In this document: in pieces, positions 28,162-35,919 of the stretch
Layout of the letters: each line of letters begins with the position of its first letter
How positions within the stretch are numbered: the stretch's first letter is position 1
DNA from: Nitrospinaceae bacterium
Lineage (GTDB): Bacteria > Nitrospinota > Nitrospinia > Nitrospinales > Nitrospinaceae
NCBI GenBank assembly: GCA_029261535.1
Contig: JAJDBF010000018.1
Coordinates: 1-55,049 of the forward strand
Reading direction: 5' to 3'
Length of the DNA: 55,049 nucleotides
Position numbers and translations under genes: made by a program
Notes under the pieces: model-generated
The model's input: only the letters and a program-made list of their open reading frames with translations
What the model was told of the DNA's origin: nothing
Database searches by the model: none

Positions 28162-28554
28162 ATGGTTCAGATTCAACCCGTACGGAAAAAAAGTTTCCGC
28201 ATGGATATGGCCCCGTTGATTGACGTGGTCTTCCTCCTCCTCATTTTCTTCATGCTCACGTTTGCCGTCCTCGGTCAGGCAATGGATATCAACCTGCCAG
28301 ATGGCGAGGCCCAGTCTGCGGCCAATCAACAGGAAGACATCACCATCATGATCGACCGCGAAGGTGTCGTCCGCATCAACGGACAACCGATTGCCTTGGC
28401 AGAGCTCAAACAGGAGTTGGAAACCCGGCTTAAAGGACGCAAGGAAAAATTGGTCAGCCTGGAAACTTTCGACTCAACCAAATTCAAAACGTTCACCACG
28501 GTGCTGGATATTTCGCGTCAGGCCGGGGCCAAAGACTTCAACATCATTCGCTGA
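28162..28554 (+). CDS. exbD: ExbD/TolR-family protein, first copy
   Basis: A 130-residue protein with one membrane helix (FRMDMAPLIDVVFLLLIFFM, about 12-31) carrying the proton-conducting Asp of APLIDVVF. The remainder is a periplasmic domain. It follows exbB by 23 bp and precedes a second ExbD. Two ExbD genes in one operon are common where one heteromeric complex is needed. Confidence 0.9.
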   Translation: MVQIQPVRKKSFRMDMAPLIDVVFLLLIFFMLTFAVLGQAMDINLPDGEAQSAANQQEDITIMIDREGVVRINGQPIALAELKQELETRLKGRKEKLVSLETFDSTKFKTFTTVLDISRQAGAKDFNIIR

Positions 28555-28562
28555 TATAGATC

Positions 28563-28988
28563 ATGGTCAAGTTCACTCACAAAAAACGAGACTCATTTCG
28601 GCTGGACATCACGCCGCTGATCAATATCGTTTTCCTCCTCCTCATTTTTTTCATGCTGACCTCGTCCTCTGCCAACCAGGGGCTGGAAGTTGAATTGCCG
28701 GACTCTGCCACTGCCGAGAAGATCAACTCGCAGGAAATTGCGCTGACCATCGGTAAAGAGGGCGAGCTTTTGCTGGAGAGTGAAAAAGTCACGATGGAGG
28801 AGTTGTCCGGAAAAATTAAAACCCTGCTCGACGAAAACGGGCGCGATGCGTTGATCATCCAGGGGGACCAGAATATCGAGTTTGGCCTGTTCGGAGAAGT
28901 GCTGGATCTTGCCCGTGAGGGCGGCGTTGTGAAATTCCTGATCGCCACCAACCACCCGGACGACAACGTGGCGAGCCCTGAATCATGA
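28563..28988 (+). CDS. exbD: ExbD/TolR-family protein, second copy
   Basis: A 141-residue ExbD paralogue. The helix RLDITPLINIVFLLLIFFML has Asn where many ExbD proteins, and the first copy here, have the proton-binding Asp (ITPLIN rather than APLID). The periplasmic domain includes VELPDSATAEKIN. It could be a non-conducting structural partner of the first ExbD. Its stop overlaps the tonB ATG (ATGA), showing tight coupling. Confidence 0.88.
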   Translation: MVKFTHKKRDSFRLDITPLINIVFLLLIFFMLTSSSANQGLEVELPDSATAEKINSQEIALTIGKEGELLLESEKVTMEELSGKIKTLLDENGRDALIIQGDQNIEFGLFGEVLDLAREGGVVKFLIATNHPDDNVASPES

Positions 28989-30193
28989 TCCCTAAAAAAG
29001 TTCTGTCCAAATCATTTTTGGTTGCCGCCTTCGGGTCGATGATCCTGCATCTGGTCTTCGCCATGACAGCCGGTGCTTATTTTCTGACGCAGGAATCACC
29101 GCCGGAAAAGAATCAGGTACGCGTGCAGATCATCGAAAAAGAAAAACCGGATCGCGAGAAAAAGAAGGAGCGCAAGGTCAAACCTGTGCTGAAAGTGGTC
29201 CCGGTCATCCAACCTATAGACATCACCCAACCCAAGCTACCGCAACAGGTGGTGCAGGTCGCCTCTCTTCAGACAAAGGTCGATGTGCAACCGGTGATGA
29301 TGGAGTCTATTCCAACGAGCAGTGCACCACCAAAAAATGCGCAGGTCACCTCGCATGTCAGTTCGCGGGCCATGACCGCCTCCACCTCGACCCCCAGGCC
29401 CATGCGCACAACCGCAGTGGCCACCGTTGCCTCATCAAGTAACACCGTCAAACGCCGGACCTCAAACGTTTCGGCCTACACCGCACCCAACGTCACCCCG
29501 GTGATGAAGCCAACAACCAACGCACGACCGGTCATGACATCCTCACGCACCAGCATGAAACGCGGGCGCACGGTATCACGCAGGGCCAGCGCACCGGCCC
29601 CCATGGCGGTAGCGTCCTCTAGCCCGGCGCGATCGGGCACCCGAGGCACCGCCTTGAAACGTTCCAATGCCACGCGGGTAGCAAGCACCATCGGCTCGGC
29701 ACGCGCCATTTCCCCGACCTCAAAACCAGGTTCCGGTGGCTCCAGCGGAGTCGGCCTCAAACAATCCAGTGCACGTTCCATGCGCATGGCAGGGCTCACG
29801 GCTTTCACCCCGTCGCCGGTCACCGTCATTCCTCCAAAACCTCCTGAACCCGTGAAGGTGATCGAAGAGGTGATTGAAGAAGTCATGGACGCCGAGGCCC
29901 TTAAGGGCTATCAAAGAAAACTTTTCCGCAGACTGACCTATGTTGCAAAAAAAAATTACAAGCGATCGCGCGCCAAAAAATCGCGGCAGGAAGGAAAAGT
30001 ACAAATCTCAATCACACTGAAACGTGATGGCAGTATCGAAAAGGTCTTTGTGAAAACCCCCAATCAATTTGCCAGCATCAATCAGGTCGCCATGGAAGCC
30101 GTAAAAAAAGCCGCACCTTTCGCCGAGTTTCCTGACGGGGTCGTTGGCAACGAATTGACCTGGGTGGTTCCATTTAAATTTGAACTGCGATAG
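28985..30193 (+). CDS. tonB: TonB-family energy transducer with a Ser/Thr/Arg-rich linker
   Basis: A 402-residue protein. Residues 10-34 form the N-terminal membrane anchor (AAFGSMILHLVFAMTAGAYF). The C-terminal TonB domain is at about 310-402 (VQISITLKRDGSIEKVFV and QVAMEAVKKAAPFAEFPDGV). The linker is not the usual Pro-Glu/Pro-Lys rod. It is rich in Ser, Thr, Ala, Arg and Pro over some 230 residues. It links ExbB/ExbD to outer-membrane receptors. No receptor is in the window. The ATG overlaps the second exbD stop. Confidence 0.9.
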   Translation: MIPKKVLSKSFLVAAFGSMILHLVFAMTAGAYFLTQESPPEKNQVRVQIIEKEKPDREKKKERKVKPVLKVVPVIQPIDITQPKLPQQVVQVASLQTKVDVQPVMMESIPTSSAPPKNAQVTSHVSSRAMTASTSTPRPMRTTAVATVASSSNTVKRRTSNVSAYTAPNVTPVMKPTTNARPVMTSSRTSMKRGRTVSRRASAPAPMAVASSSPARSGTRGTALKRSNATRVASTIGSARAISPTSKPGSGGSSGVGLKQSSARSMRMAGLTAFTPSPVTVIPPKPPEPVKVIEEVIEEVMDAEALKGYQRKLFRRLTYVAKKNYKRSRAKKSRQEGKVQISITLKRDGSIEKVFVKTPNQFASINQVAMEAVKKAAPFAEFPDGVVGNELTWVVPFKFELR

Positions 30194-30235
30194 TCTAGGG
30201 ATAATAAAATAATCTCAATTTTTCAGGACAACAAC

Positions 30236-30964
30236 ATGAACCGATTCCAGTTATTTTTTCTCACCGCTCTTGCCACCCTCATTTTCGCGACCGGGTCTGC
30301 CCACGCCACAGTCAACGAATCCGATTCCAACTTTGACGGCAAGACCGATCAATGGGAACACATCGATGCCAATGGGCAAACCACCAAAATTGAACACGAT
30401 GGAAATTTTGATGGCACCATTGACCAGATCGAGTACTATGGCCCGAACAAAACTCTTGAGCGCGTCGAATTCGACAGCAACAACGATAAACGAATGGACA
30501 ACTTCCAGTATTACGGTCCCGGTAAAAAAGTCCTGCGCATCGAACGCGAATCAAAAAACAAGGGCAAGATCGACTGGAAAGAATATTTCAACTCGGCCGA
30601 AAAACTGGAGCGCGTTGAAATCGACTCCGACCTCAACGGCACCTTCGACCTGATCCAGCATTACAACGCTTCGGAAAAACTCGAACGCGTCGAAAGCGAC
30701 ACCAAAGGCAAAGGCAAAACCGATGTCTGGAGCTGGTTCAATGCCTCAGAAAAACGCACCAAAACCGCGTTCGACACCAACGCCGATGGCAAGCCCGATC
30801 AATGGCAGATATTCAACAGTAGCGAGCAGGTCGATAAAGTGGAATTCGATACCAACCACGACGGTAAGGTCGACCGCTGGGATCACTACAGCGGCGGCAA
30901 GGTGACGAAGGTGCAACTCGATCGCAACTTCGACGGCAAAATCGACATGATCCAAAACAAATGA
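30236..30964 (+). CDS. secreted protein of 25-residue DxNxDG-type repeats
   Basis: A 242-residue protein with a signal peptide (cleavage near ASAHATVNES). About eight tandem repeats of 25 residues follow, each starting near FDTNHDGKVDRWDHY and ending KVTKVQ or LERVE. DxNxDGxxD loops resemble calcium-binding EF-hand, dockerin or thrombospondin type-3 loops. The middle repeats lose several acidic residues (ESKNKGKIDWKEY), so only some probably bind Ca. It is downstream of tonB by 42 bp in the same direction and may be co-transcribed. Function is unknown. Confidence 0.8.
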   Translation: MNRFQLFFLTALATLIFATGSAHATVNESDSNFDGKTDQWEHIDANGQTTKIEHDGNFDGTIDQIEYYGPNKTLERVEFDSNNDKRMDNFQYYGPGKKVLRIERESKNKGKIDWKEYFNSAEKLERVEIDSDLNGTFDLIQHYNASEKLERVESDTKGKGKTDVWSWFNASEKRTKTAFDTNADGKPDQWQIFNSSEQVDKVEFDTNHDGKVDRWDHYSGGKVTKVQLDRNFDGKIDMIQNK

Positions 30965-31015
30965 GTCCTACGCGGACAGCGAACGAAAAACCCTGACACC
31001 TAAAATATTATCGCG

Positions 31016-31072
31016 TGTCATTCTGAACGAAGTGAAGAATCTCGCCTTGGACTTTGATTTTCCGGTTAATGC
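31016..31072 (-). repeat. dispersed repeat copy (CATTCTGAACGAAGTGAAGA)
   Basis: On the plus strand it reads CATTCTGAACGAAGTGAAGA followed by ATCTCGCCTTGGACTTTGAT. It is the tightest form of the unit seen at 951, 20818, 23744, 47909 and 54055. The 30965-31237 gap has no gene. Confidence 0.7.
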
Positions 31073-31129
31073 AATAGAGGGACGCGAAGGTGTGCTGGCG
31101 CACAGGTCCTCGCCGGACGGGCAACGGGA

Positions 31130-31157
31130 TTCAAGAACGCGAGTAGCGGTTCTTGAA
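31130..31157. repeat. hairpin repeat TTCAAGAACGC...GCGGTTCTTGAA, copy 2
   Basis: Arms of 11-12 bases (one bulge) enclose GAGTA. The sister copy is at 23823-23850, also near GAGGGACGCG. The palindrome could mark repeats that fold in RNA or serve as protein binding sites. Confidence 0.5.
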
Positions 31158-31205
31158 CATAGGTGGTACTCCCGGCACGGAGGGGAGAAGCTTTAGCTTT
31201 CCCGC

Positions 31206-31229
31206 TGTCACCCTGAGCCTGTCGAAGGG
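31206..31229. repeat. 24-bp inverted repeat, left of the GIY-YIG gene
   Basis: It begins TGTCACCCTGAGCCTGTCGA and is the exact reverse complement of 31550-31573. Together the two frame the 31238-31531 gene within about 370 bp. Confidence 0.7.
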
Positions 31230-31237
31230 CGGCGGCG

Positions 31238-31531
31238 TTAATCTTCAGGTTTACTTCTCGACAATAAGGGCAAATCATCGAACCGCCCCTCAATCAAGGC
31301 CTCTTTCTTTTTCCGGTTCCAGCCCTTGATTTTCTTCTCCGCTTCAATAGCATCGTTTATATTTCTAAAAGTTTCAGAAAATACCAGTTCCACAGGCCTT
31401 CTTCCCTGGGTATAACACTCTTTGATTAAACCGTTTTGATGGTCCCAAAAACGCCTGGACAAATCATTGGTGATGCCTGTGTAATAATTGCCATCGCGGC
31501 ATCTCAATATGTAAATATAATAGCGTTTCAT
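31238..31531 (-). CDS. GIY-YIG nuclease-domain protein (UPF0213 type)
   Basis: A 97-residue single-domain GIY-YIG protein. It starts KRYYIYILRCRDGNYYTGI, has RRFWDHQNG with the catalytic Arg, and ends with EAEKKIKGWNRKKKEALIEG, carrying the catalytic Glu. Small stand-alone members are related to homing and repair nucleases but their substrate is unknown. It is framed by a perfect 24-bp inverted repeat, which is unusual for a chromosomal gene and hints at a mobile unit. Confidence 0.9.
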   Translation of the reverse strand: MKRYYIYILRCRDGNYYTGITNDLSRRFWDHQNGLIKECYTQGRRPVELVFSETFRNINDAIEAEKKIKGWNRKKKEALIEGRFDDLPLLSRSKPED

Positions 31532-31549
31532 GAATAATAAAGGAGGCCC

Positions 31550-31573
31550 CCCTTCGACAGGCTCAGGGTGACA
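31550..31573. repeat. 24-bp inverted repeat, right of the GIY-YIG gene
   Basis: It begins CCCTTCGACAGGCTCAGGGT, identical in reverse complement to 31206-31229. The adjacent AGGAGGCCCC (31541) continues as the 18389 copy, so the arm belongs to a wider repeat family rather than to this gene alone. Confidence 0.7.
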
Positions 31574-31653
31574 TTTTTGATGTTACTTCGCCGTTCTAAA
31601 AAATTCGCGCGAACAAGTTTTCAACTTACCGCTAAGTAAAGAACAGGCCTCTT

Positions 31654-32121
31654 TTAATTATCGGCAACGCACCCGCATGGTTCGTTTTCATCACTTATCC
31701 CTTCGGGATTATCGGTAATTCCGTAGTGTTGGACTATTTTCCATTTCCCCTGATAGTTTCTTAATGAATACCAAAATCGGACTTTGATTAGGCCAGACAC
31801 AGGGCTAATCACATCCACTTCTGTTTCAACATCCATATCACCTTCCCGCACAATAAAACCAGCGCCGTATTCTGTTCCAACGTCATCAGTTTCTTTAACA
31901 TAAATTATGCGACAATTATCGAACCCTTCTCCAAATATTTTTGGGTCAACCGGTCGATTAAAATATTGGGTCACATTTTCTCCAGCACCATTACAATATC
32001 CCATAATGGTTGCTACTGGAGAAGACAGGTCGACAGTAGCGCAACCGGTAGTCGCTAAAACCATAAGGAGAGAAAAAGAGAAACAACATTGTTGAAACAA
32101 CTTGAATCTTGAATTCTCCAT
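31654..32121 (-). CDS. small lipoprotein of unknown function
   Basis: A 155-residue protein with a lipobox VLATTGC (Cys about residue 27) after the hydrophobic stretch CCFSFSLLMVLATTG. The mature part ends in a Cys-containing CGCVADN. I do not recognise the family. It has a fairly AT-rich composition compared with DUF389 upstream. It is the last gene of the minus-strand cluster here, with no visible promoter of note. Confidence 0.7.
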   Translation of the reverse strand: MENSRFKLFQQCCFSFSLLMVLATTGCATVDLSSPVATIMGYCNGAGENVTQYFNRPVDPKIFGEGFDNCRIIYVKETDDVGTEYGAGFIVREGDMDVETEVDVISPVSGLIKVRFWYSLRNYQGKWKIVQHYGITDNPEGISDENEPCGCVADN

Positions 32122-32228
32122 AGCACTAATCCCTCAACTTCAAGCAACATTTCTCGCTTTGGTCGGTGGGAAAAACCACGATGTTACCGCAGCTTATCCA
32201 CTTTCCCAATCGATAGAAGTTGCACTTA

Positions 32229-33203
32229 CTATTTGAATCTAAGTAATATCACACCGATCAACACCGCTAGTGTCACCGCCCAGAACAGTAACGACACCAC
32301 CACCGATTGCCGCGCTTTTTGTTTTTCATCTTTGGTACGCGGACTGATCCCGCGCGCTAAAAATGCCAGCTTGGCGGACAGGTTGACGGCAACTACGTTG
32401 ACCGCCAGCAATAGCGCGGCCCCTCCGGCGAGCGAATACAATCCGCCGCCCAACATCATGCCAAGCGTAGCGGTTGGCGGAAGCAAGGCCACCGCCACCA
32501 TCACGCCGACCAGCACACTCGGCAGTCCGGTCGTCAGCGACAACACCGCCGCGCCGCCGGATGCCATCGCCAGCACCACGGAATCAAGACCCACGACCGT
32601 GCGTGCCATCAATTCCTGACTTTCCAGATTGACCGGCAATGCCCACCCGATAAACACCGACAACGCCAACGCCAGCCCCAGACCGGCTCCGGAAGTTTTC
32701 AGCGATTTCAACATCAGCGGAACATCGCCCAGGGTTGCGGCGAGTGCCAGCGCGATGTTGGGGCCGAGCAGAGGCGCGATCACCATCGCCCCGATGACCA
32801 CGGCCACACTGTCTTCGATCAACCCGATCGCGGCAACGATGGTGGAGAGCAATACGAGAATGAGATAGGTGCCGGTGAGTTCTGCATTTTTTTCGACGCC
32901 ACTATACAATTCTTCGCGCGTGGCCACCGCCCGTTTCTTTTTGCCCTTCTCCGGTGCCGCCTTGGGCGGCGGCGGCAAAACCGCTTCCACCGGTGTCACC
33001 AGGATGAGCACACTGGGACTGGTGTGCAGATGCTCCTGCAATTCGTCGAGGAACGCCTGCCGTTTTGAAGAATCCACCAGCAGACGATACGTTCGCCGGT
33101 TGTCCTGTTCGTCTTCCCATAAAATAACCGCGCTGTGTTTATCCACCACCTCGCGGGTAATGGCCTGATAACTTGCATCGACAATCACTTCAACAATTTT
33201 CAT
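32229..33203 (-). CDS. DUF389-family membrane protein
   Basis: A 324-residue protein. A soluble N-terminal domain (about 1-90) and a Pro/Lys linker (PPPPKAAPEKGKKKR) are followed by about six membrane helices from residue 115. Family motifs include AVVIGAMVIAPLLGPNIALA and SVLVGVMVAVALLPPTATLG. DUF389 proteins are of unknown function. Its ATG overlaps the mtnP stop by 4 bp, so translation is coupled to mtnP. Confidence 0.9.
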   Translation of the reverse strand: MKIVEVIVDASYQAITREVVDKHSAVILWEDEQDNRRTYRLLVDSSKRQAFLDELQEHLHTSPSVLILVTPVEAVLPPPPKAAPEKGKKKRAVATREELYSGVEKNAELTGTYLILVLLSTIVAAIGLIEDSVAVVIGAMVIAPLLGPNIALALAATLGDVPLMLKSLKTSGAGLGLALALSVFIGWALPVNLESQELMARTVVGLDSVVLAMASGGAAVLSLTTGLPSVLVGVMVAVALLPPTATLGMMLGGGLYSLAGGAALLLAVNVVAVNLSAKLAFLARGISPRTKDEKQKARQSVVVSLLFWAVTLAVLIGVILLRFK

Positions 33204-34072
33204 GGGCCGAGCCAGCCTTTCCAGTCGGCATCGATCATGCCTTTGTCGCTATAACGTTGCATGGCCTGACCGCAGGCGCAGTCTCGTGGACGCTCCATCA
33301 ACTGTGCAAGAGTGGCTGACAGGATCGCTGGGAATTTTGCGATGGCCTCATCCACAGCGGACTTTTCTTTCTCCGATTGCATACCTTCAAACAACTCACC
33401 TGTTTTGAATTCGCGCTCAATCACCCCTTCAGCAAAATTGGTGAGGTAGCACAGCGGCGCGTAACACATCTCAAGCTCACGCGCGAGAAAAGCTTCCGGC
33501 ACCAGCGTCATGCCGACAAGATCGGCCCCGACGAGGCGGTACTTGCGAATCTCGGCGGGCGTTTCAAGCCTCGGCCCTTCGGTGCAAACATAAACGCCTT
33601 CCTCGTGATGTTGCCAGCCCAGCTTATGCACCGCGTCATGCAGGGACCCGCGCACCTCCGGGCAAAACGGTTCCTTCTGCCTTATGAATCCCCACCCCTT
33701 GTCCTTGAAAAAAGTTGTCTCACGCTTACGGGTTTCATCGATAAGATCGTGCGGGACGACAAAATCGCCGGGACGGAATTGTTGGTTGATGATGCCAGGT
33801 CCGGACCAGGCGACGATGCGCTCGACGCCGACGTCTTTCAGCGCGTAAATGTTGGCGCGGTAATTGACGAAGGGAGCGGTGATGGCATAATCCTTTTCAC
33901 CGTGGCGCGAAAGAAACCAGAAACCGTTATCGCCTTCGCCAAAGCGATGCAAGGGCGCGCTGGCACCATAGGGCGTGTCGACCACCCGGCAATCGACCTC
34001 GTCACCAAGCAGGCCGCCTGTCAACAGGTGATAGGCTCCGCTTCCGCCGATGACTGCATGCTCATGGCTCAT
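33200..34072 (-). CDS. mtnP: S-methyl-5'-thioadenosine phosphorylase
   Basis: The 290-residue enzyme phosphorolyses methylthioadenosine to adenine and methylthioribose-1-phosphate (methionine salvage). Motifs are AVIGGSGAYHL, FLSRHGEKDY, VYVCTEGPRLETPAEIR with the phosphate and ribose contacts, and ADLVGMTLVPEAFLARE. A Cys-rich end (DCACGQAMQRY) is typical of several bacterial members. A purine-nucleoside relative with a different substrate is possible. It overlaps DUF389 and follows the carbonic-anhydrase-like gene by 20 bp. Confidence 0.9.
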   Translation of the reverse strand: MSHEHAVIGGSGAYHLLTGGLLGDEVDCRVVDTPYGASAPLHRFGEGDNGFWFLSRHGEKDYAITAPFVNYRANIYALKDVGVERIVAWSGPGIINQQFRPGDFVVPHDLIDETRKRETTFFKDKGWGFIRQKEPFCPEVRGSLHDAVHKLGWQHHEEGVYVCTEGPRLETPAEIRKYRLVGADLVGMTLVPEAFLARELEMCYAPLCYLTNFAEGVIEREFKTGELFEGMQSEKEKSAVDEAIAKFPAILSATLAQLMERPRDCACGQAMQRYSDKGMIDADWKGWLGP

Positions 34073-34092
34073 AGAGTGTGAGGGAGGGAGGA

Positions 34093-34599
34093 TTAATCGA
34101 TGTAGGTTTCGATGTCACCGACATAATGCGCGGCGGAATCGCGAACAGAACGACGCTCCTCTTCCGTAAGTTCGCGTTTGACCTTCGCCGGAGAACCCAT
34201 CACCATACTGCCTTCAGGAATTTTCGTGTTGGGCGTTACCAAAGAACCCGCCGCGACGATGCAGTTTTCGCCGATTTCGGCACCGTCCATCACGGTCGCC
34301 CCCATGCCGATCAACACCCGCGTTCCCACGGTACAGGCGTGCAGGGTGGCATTGTGCCCGACCGTCACCTCATCGCCGATGACCAAAGGCAAAGTGCGAC
34401 GCGCCACATGCAGGACGCAACCGTCCTGAATGTTGGTGCGCTTGCCGATACGAATGTAATTGACATCGCCCCGCACCACAGCGTTGAACCACACACTGCT
34501 CTCTTCACCGATGTCCACATCGCCGATCACGTGCGCGCTTTCCATCACCATGGCGGACGAATGAATTTTGGGTTCCTGGCCTTTGAACGAATGAATCAT
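34093..34599 (-). CDS. gamma-carbonic-anhydrase-like hexapeptide protein
   Basis: A 168-residue left-handed beta-helix protein of the gamma-CA/YrdA family. The hexapeptide repeats run from residue 15 (SAHVIGDVDIGEESSVWFNA). Metal-binding histidines appear in GCVLHVARR and EVTVGHNATLHACTVG, the three-His arrangement of carbonic anhydrases. Activity is often low in YrdA-type members. It is first in the gamma-CA-mtnP-DUF389 operon. Confidence 0.92.
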   Translation of the reverse strand: MIHSFKGQEPKIHSSAMVMESAHVIGDVDIGEESSVWFNAVVRGDVNYIRIGKRTNIQDGCVLHVARRTLPLVIGDEVTVGHNATLHACTVGTRVLIGMGATVMDGAEIGENCIVAAGSLVTPNTKIPEGSMVMGSPAKVKRELTEEERRSVRDSAAHYVGDIETYID

Positions 34600-34685
34600 A
34601 CAGCTACCACCGTTTCTGGAGATTGAAAAATATTCACTTTAAAAAAGAAGGCCCAGTATACAGCACCGTTTTATGCGGAGCCACC

Positions 34686-35720
34686 TCACTCTTTTGAAAT
34701 TCCTCTTTCAATCATGAATTTCACATCGTCATTTAAATTTATATGCTCGATTTTTATATGCGGGTTTTTATTTTGATACACGCGGAACACTTCATCGACA
34801 AACCCCTGCCCCACAGCAGACACCCCTGAAAAATCGAGAACCACATGCTTGAATTTTTCCAGCCCCATCAAAACGCGACGAGCCTGGGATCGTGAAACTA
34901 ATGTGTCATCCCCAGACTGGCTCAGCTTTACAAGGATATGGGTTTTATCAAAACGAGGAATTCCATCCTCCGGGTCTTCAGTTGTGTAGTCGGAAAATAT
35001 GTTGATAATATCTCTCTTTGAATCAAGGCTGATTAACATGGTCACCCAGGTTCCTTTGATATTCTCCTGATCAGATTTTACAAACCAATCGTCTTCCAGG
35101 TTAAACTTCAGATATGTAAGCCCAAATGATGAAAGAGTAAAACGGTCGAAGCCTCTTGAGGTAAAAAAAATCCCTTGGCCTGAATGGTTTTTTTTATCGG
35201 TGGTCAGTTTCCCCTTGGAAAGCTGGAGGATACTTTCCTTTTCGTCTTCCAGTTGAAATGTTTTCTGAATTTTTCTAAATACACCCACCCCATCATCCCG
35301 TACATTTATTCTGATGGAATCCTTCTCCCATTGAGTTGAAACCCATAAATTTTTCCCTTCCGAATGATCGATAACATTATTGACCATTTCCATAAACCCG
35401 TAATCACATATCTTTAGGATATTTTCTGGAATGCCTTTGAAGGAATCCAAAAAATAATCCTGCCAGACTTTATGCTCTTCCAAATCACGAGAAACAGGAA
35501 AGTGAAACGATTTATTTCGCGCTGATTTTAAAAAATAAGTAGCGGCTCTGGTTTTCCCGGTTTTTGCCACCTCGCCTTCATTTATGAGACGCTTAAGGTG
35601 ACGATGCACGGTAGGAATTGCCACACCAATTTTTTCTGCCGTGACCCGTACAATATCCCTCGGGTGATCGGACAGGTTCTTCAGAATAAAATCCCTGGTT
35701 TCCTGGCTTAAGTTTTTCAT
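34686..35720 (-). CDS. one-piece HTH-GHKL ATPase-STAS-like regulator
   Basis: A 344-residue protein combining three modules. Residues 1-68 are a winged helix-turn-helix (GVAIPTVHRHLKRLINEG). Residues 95-235 are a GHKL/HATPase domain with N-box EMVNNVIDHS (111-120), DDGVGVF (142-148) and GQGIFF (181-186). Residues 265-344 are a STAS-like domain (DUF4325 type: VVLDFSGVSAVGQGFVDEVF). Separate ATPases and STAS proteins act as anti- and anti-anti-sigma pairs; here both are fused with a DNA reader. The control region has a 44-bp palindrome, so autoregulation is likely. Signal and targets are unknown. Confidence 0.85.
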   Translation of the reverse strand: MKNLSQETRDFILKNLSDHPRDIVRVTAEKIGVAIPTVHRHLKRLINEGEVAKTGKTRAATYFLKSARNKSFHFPVSRDLEEHKVWQDYFLDSFKGIPENILKICDYGFMEMVNNVIDHSEGKNLWVSTQWEKDSIRINVRDDGVGVFRKIQKTFQLEDEKESILQLSKGKLTTDKKNHSGQGIFFTSRGFDRFTLSSFGLTYLKFNLEDDWFVKSDQENIKGTWVTMLISLDSKRDIINIFSDYTTEDPEDGIPRFDKTHILVKLSQSGDDTLVSRSQARRVLMGLEKFKHVVLDFSGVSAVGQGFVDEVFRVYQNKNPHIKIEHINLNDDVKFMIERGISKE

Positions 35721-35739
35721 TGGCTAATTGGAATAATTA

Positions 35740-35783
35740 TTATTTTATCTAGTCATAATAACTATTATAACTAGATAAAATAA
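35740..35783. promoter_or_regulatory. 44-bp palindromic operator candidate
   Basis: TTATTTTATCTAGT (35740-35753) and ACTAGATAAAATAA (35770-35783) are perfect inverted arms. The 16 bp between them carry a further ATAATA/TATTAT symmetry after one mismatch. It lies 20 bp upstream of the HTH-GHKL-STAS start codon, the natural place for an autoregulatory site. Confidence 0.75.
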
Positions 35784-35797
35784 AAAGTCACCCTGAT

Positions 35798-35834
35798 TTT
35801 AACCCCCAAAAATTGTGGGTATTTAGGGGTTAAA
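35798..35834 (-). terminator. 9-bp hairpin, possible terminator of the acyltransferase operon
   Basis: TTTAACCCC (35798-35806) and GGGGTTAAA (35826-35834) pair perfectly around 19 nt that contain a smaller CCC...GGG. Leftward, on the minus strand, a T-rich GACTTTTTATTTT follows about 8 nt later. It may terminate transcription from 35920 or be one more regulator site. Confidence 0.4.
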
Positions 35835-35836
35835 TC

Positions 35837-35849
35837 TATTTTATCTAGT
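35837..35849 (+). promoter_or_regulatory. extra half-site TATTTTATCTAGT
   Basis: TATTTTATCTAGT repeats the left arm of the 44-bp palindrome in the same orientation, 98 bp from it. A third, partial copy (TTATTTTATCTA) is at 35889-35900. Repeated half-sites in a 200-bp leader point to cooperative protein binding. Confidence 0.6.
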
Positions 35850-35888
35850 TATATATGGGATTTTAACTATCCTATATTGTGGTGCCCG

Positions 35889-35900
35889 TTATTTTATCTA
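35889..35900 (+). promoter_or_regulatory. partial half-site TTATTTTATCTA
   Basis: TTATTTTATCTA matches 12 bases of the palindrome arm but then reads CCC where GT is expected. It lies 20 bp from the stop of the acyltransferase gene and about 169 bp upstream of the regulator's start codon. Confidence 0.45.
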
Positions 35901-35919
35901 CCCATTTATTGTTTTTTCT

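Noticed and set aside
33377..34626. Plus-strand frames opposite mtnP and the gamma-CA gene
   Set aside because: Both are shadows of well-supported genes and have no motifs.
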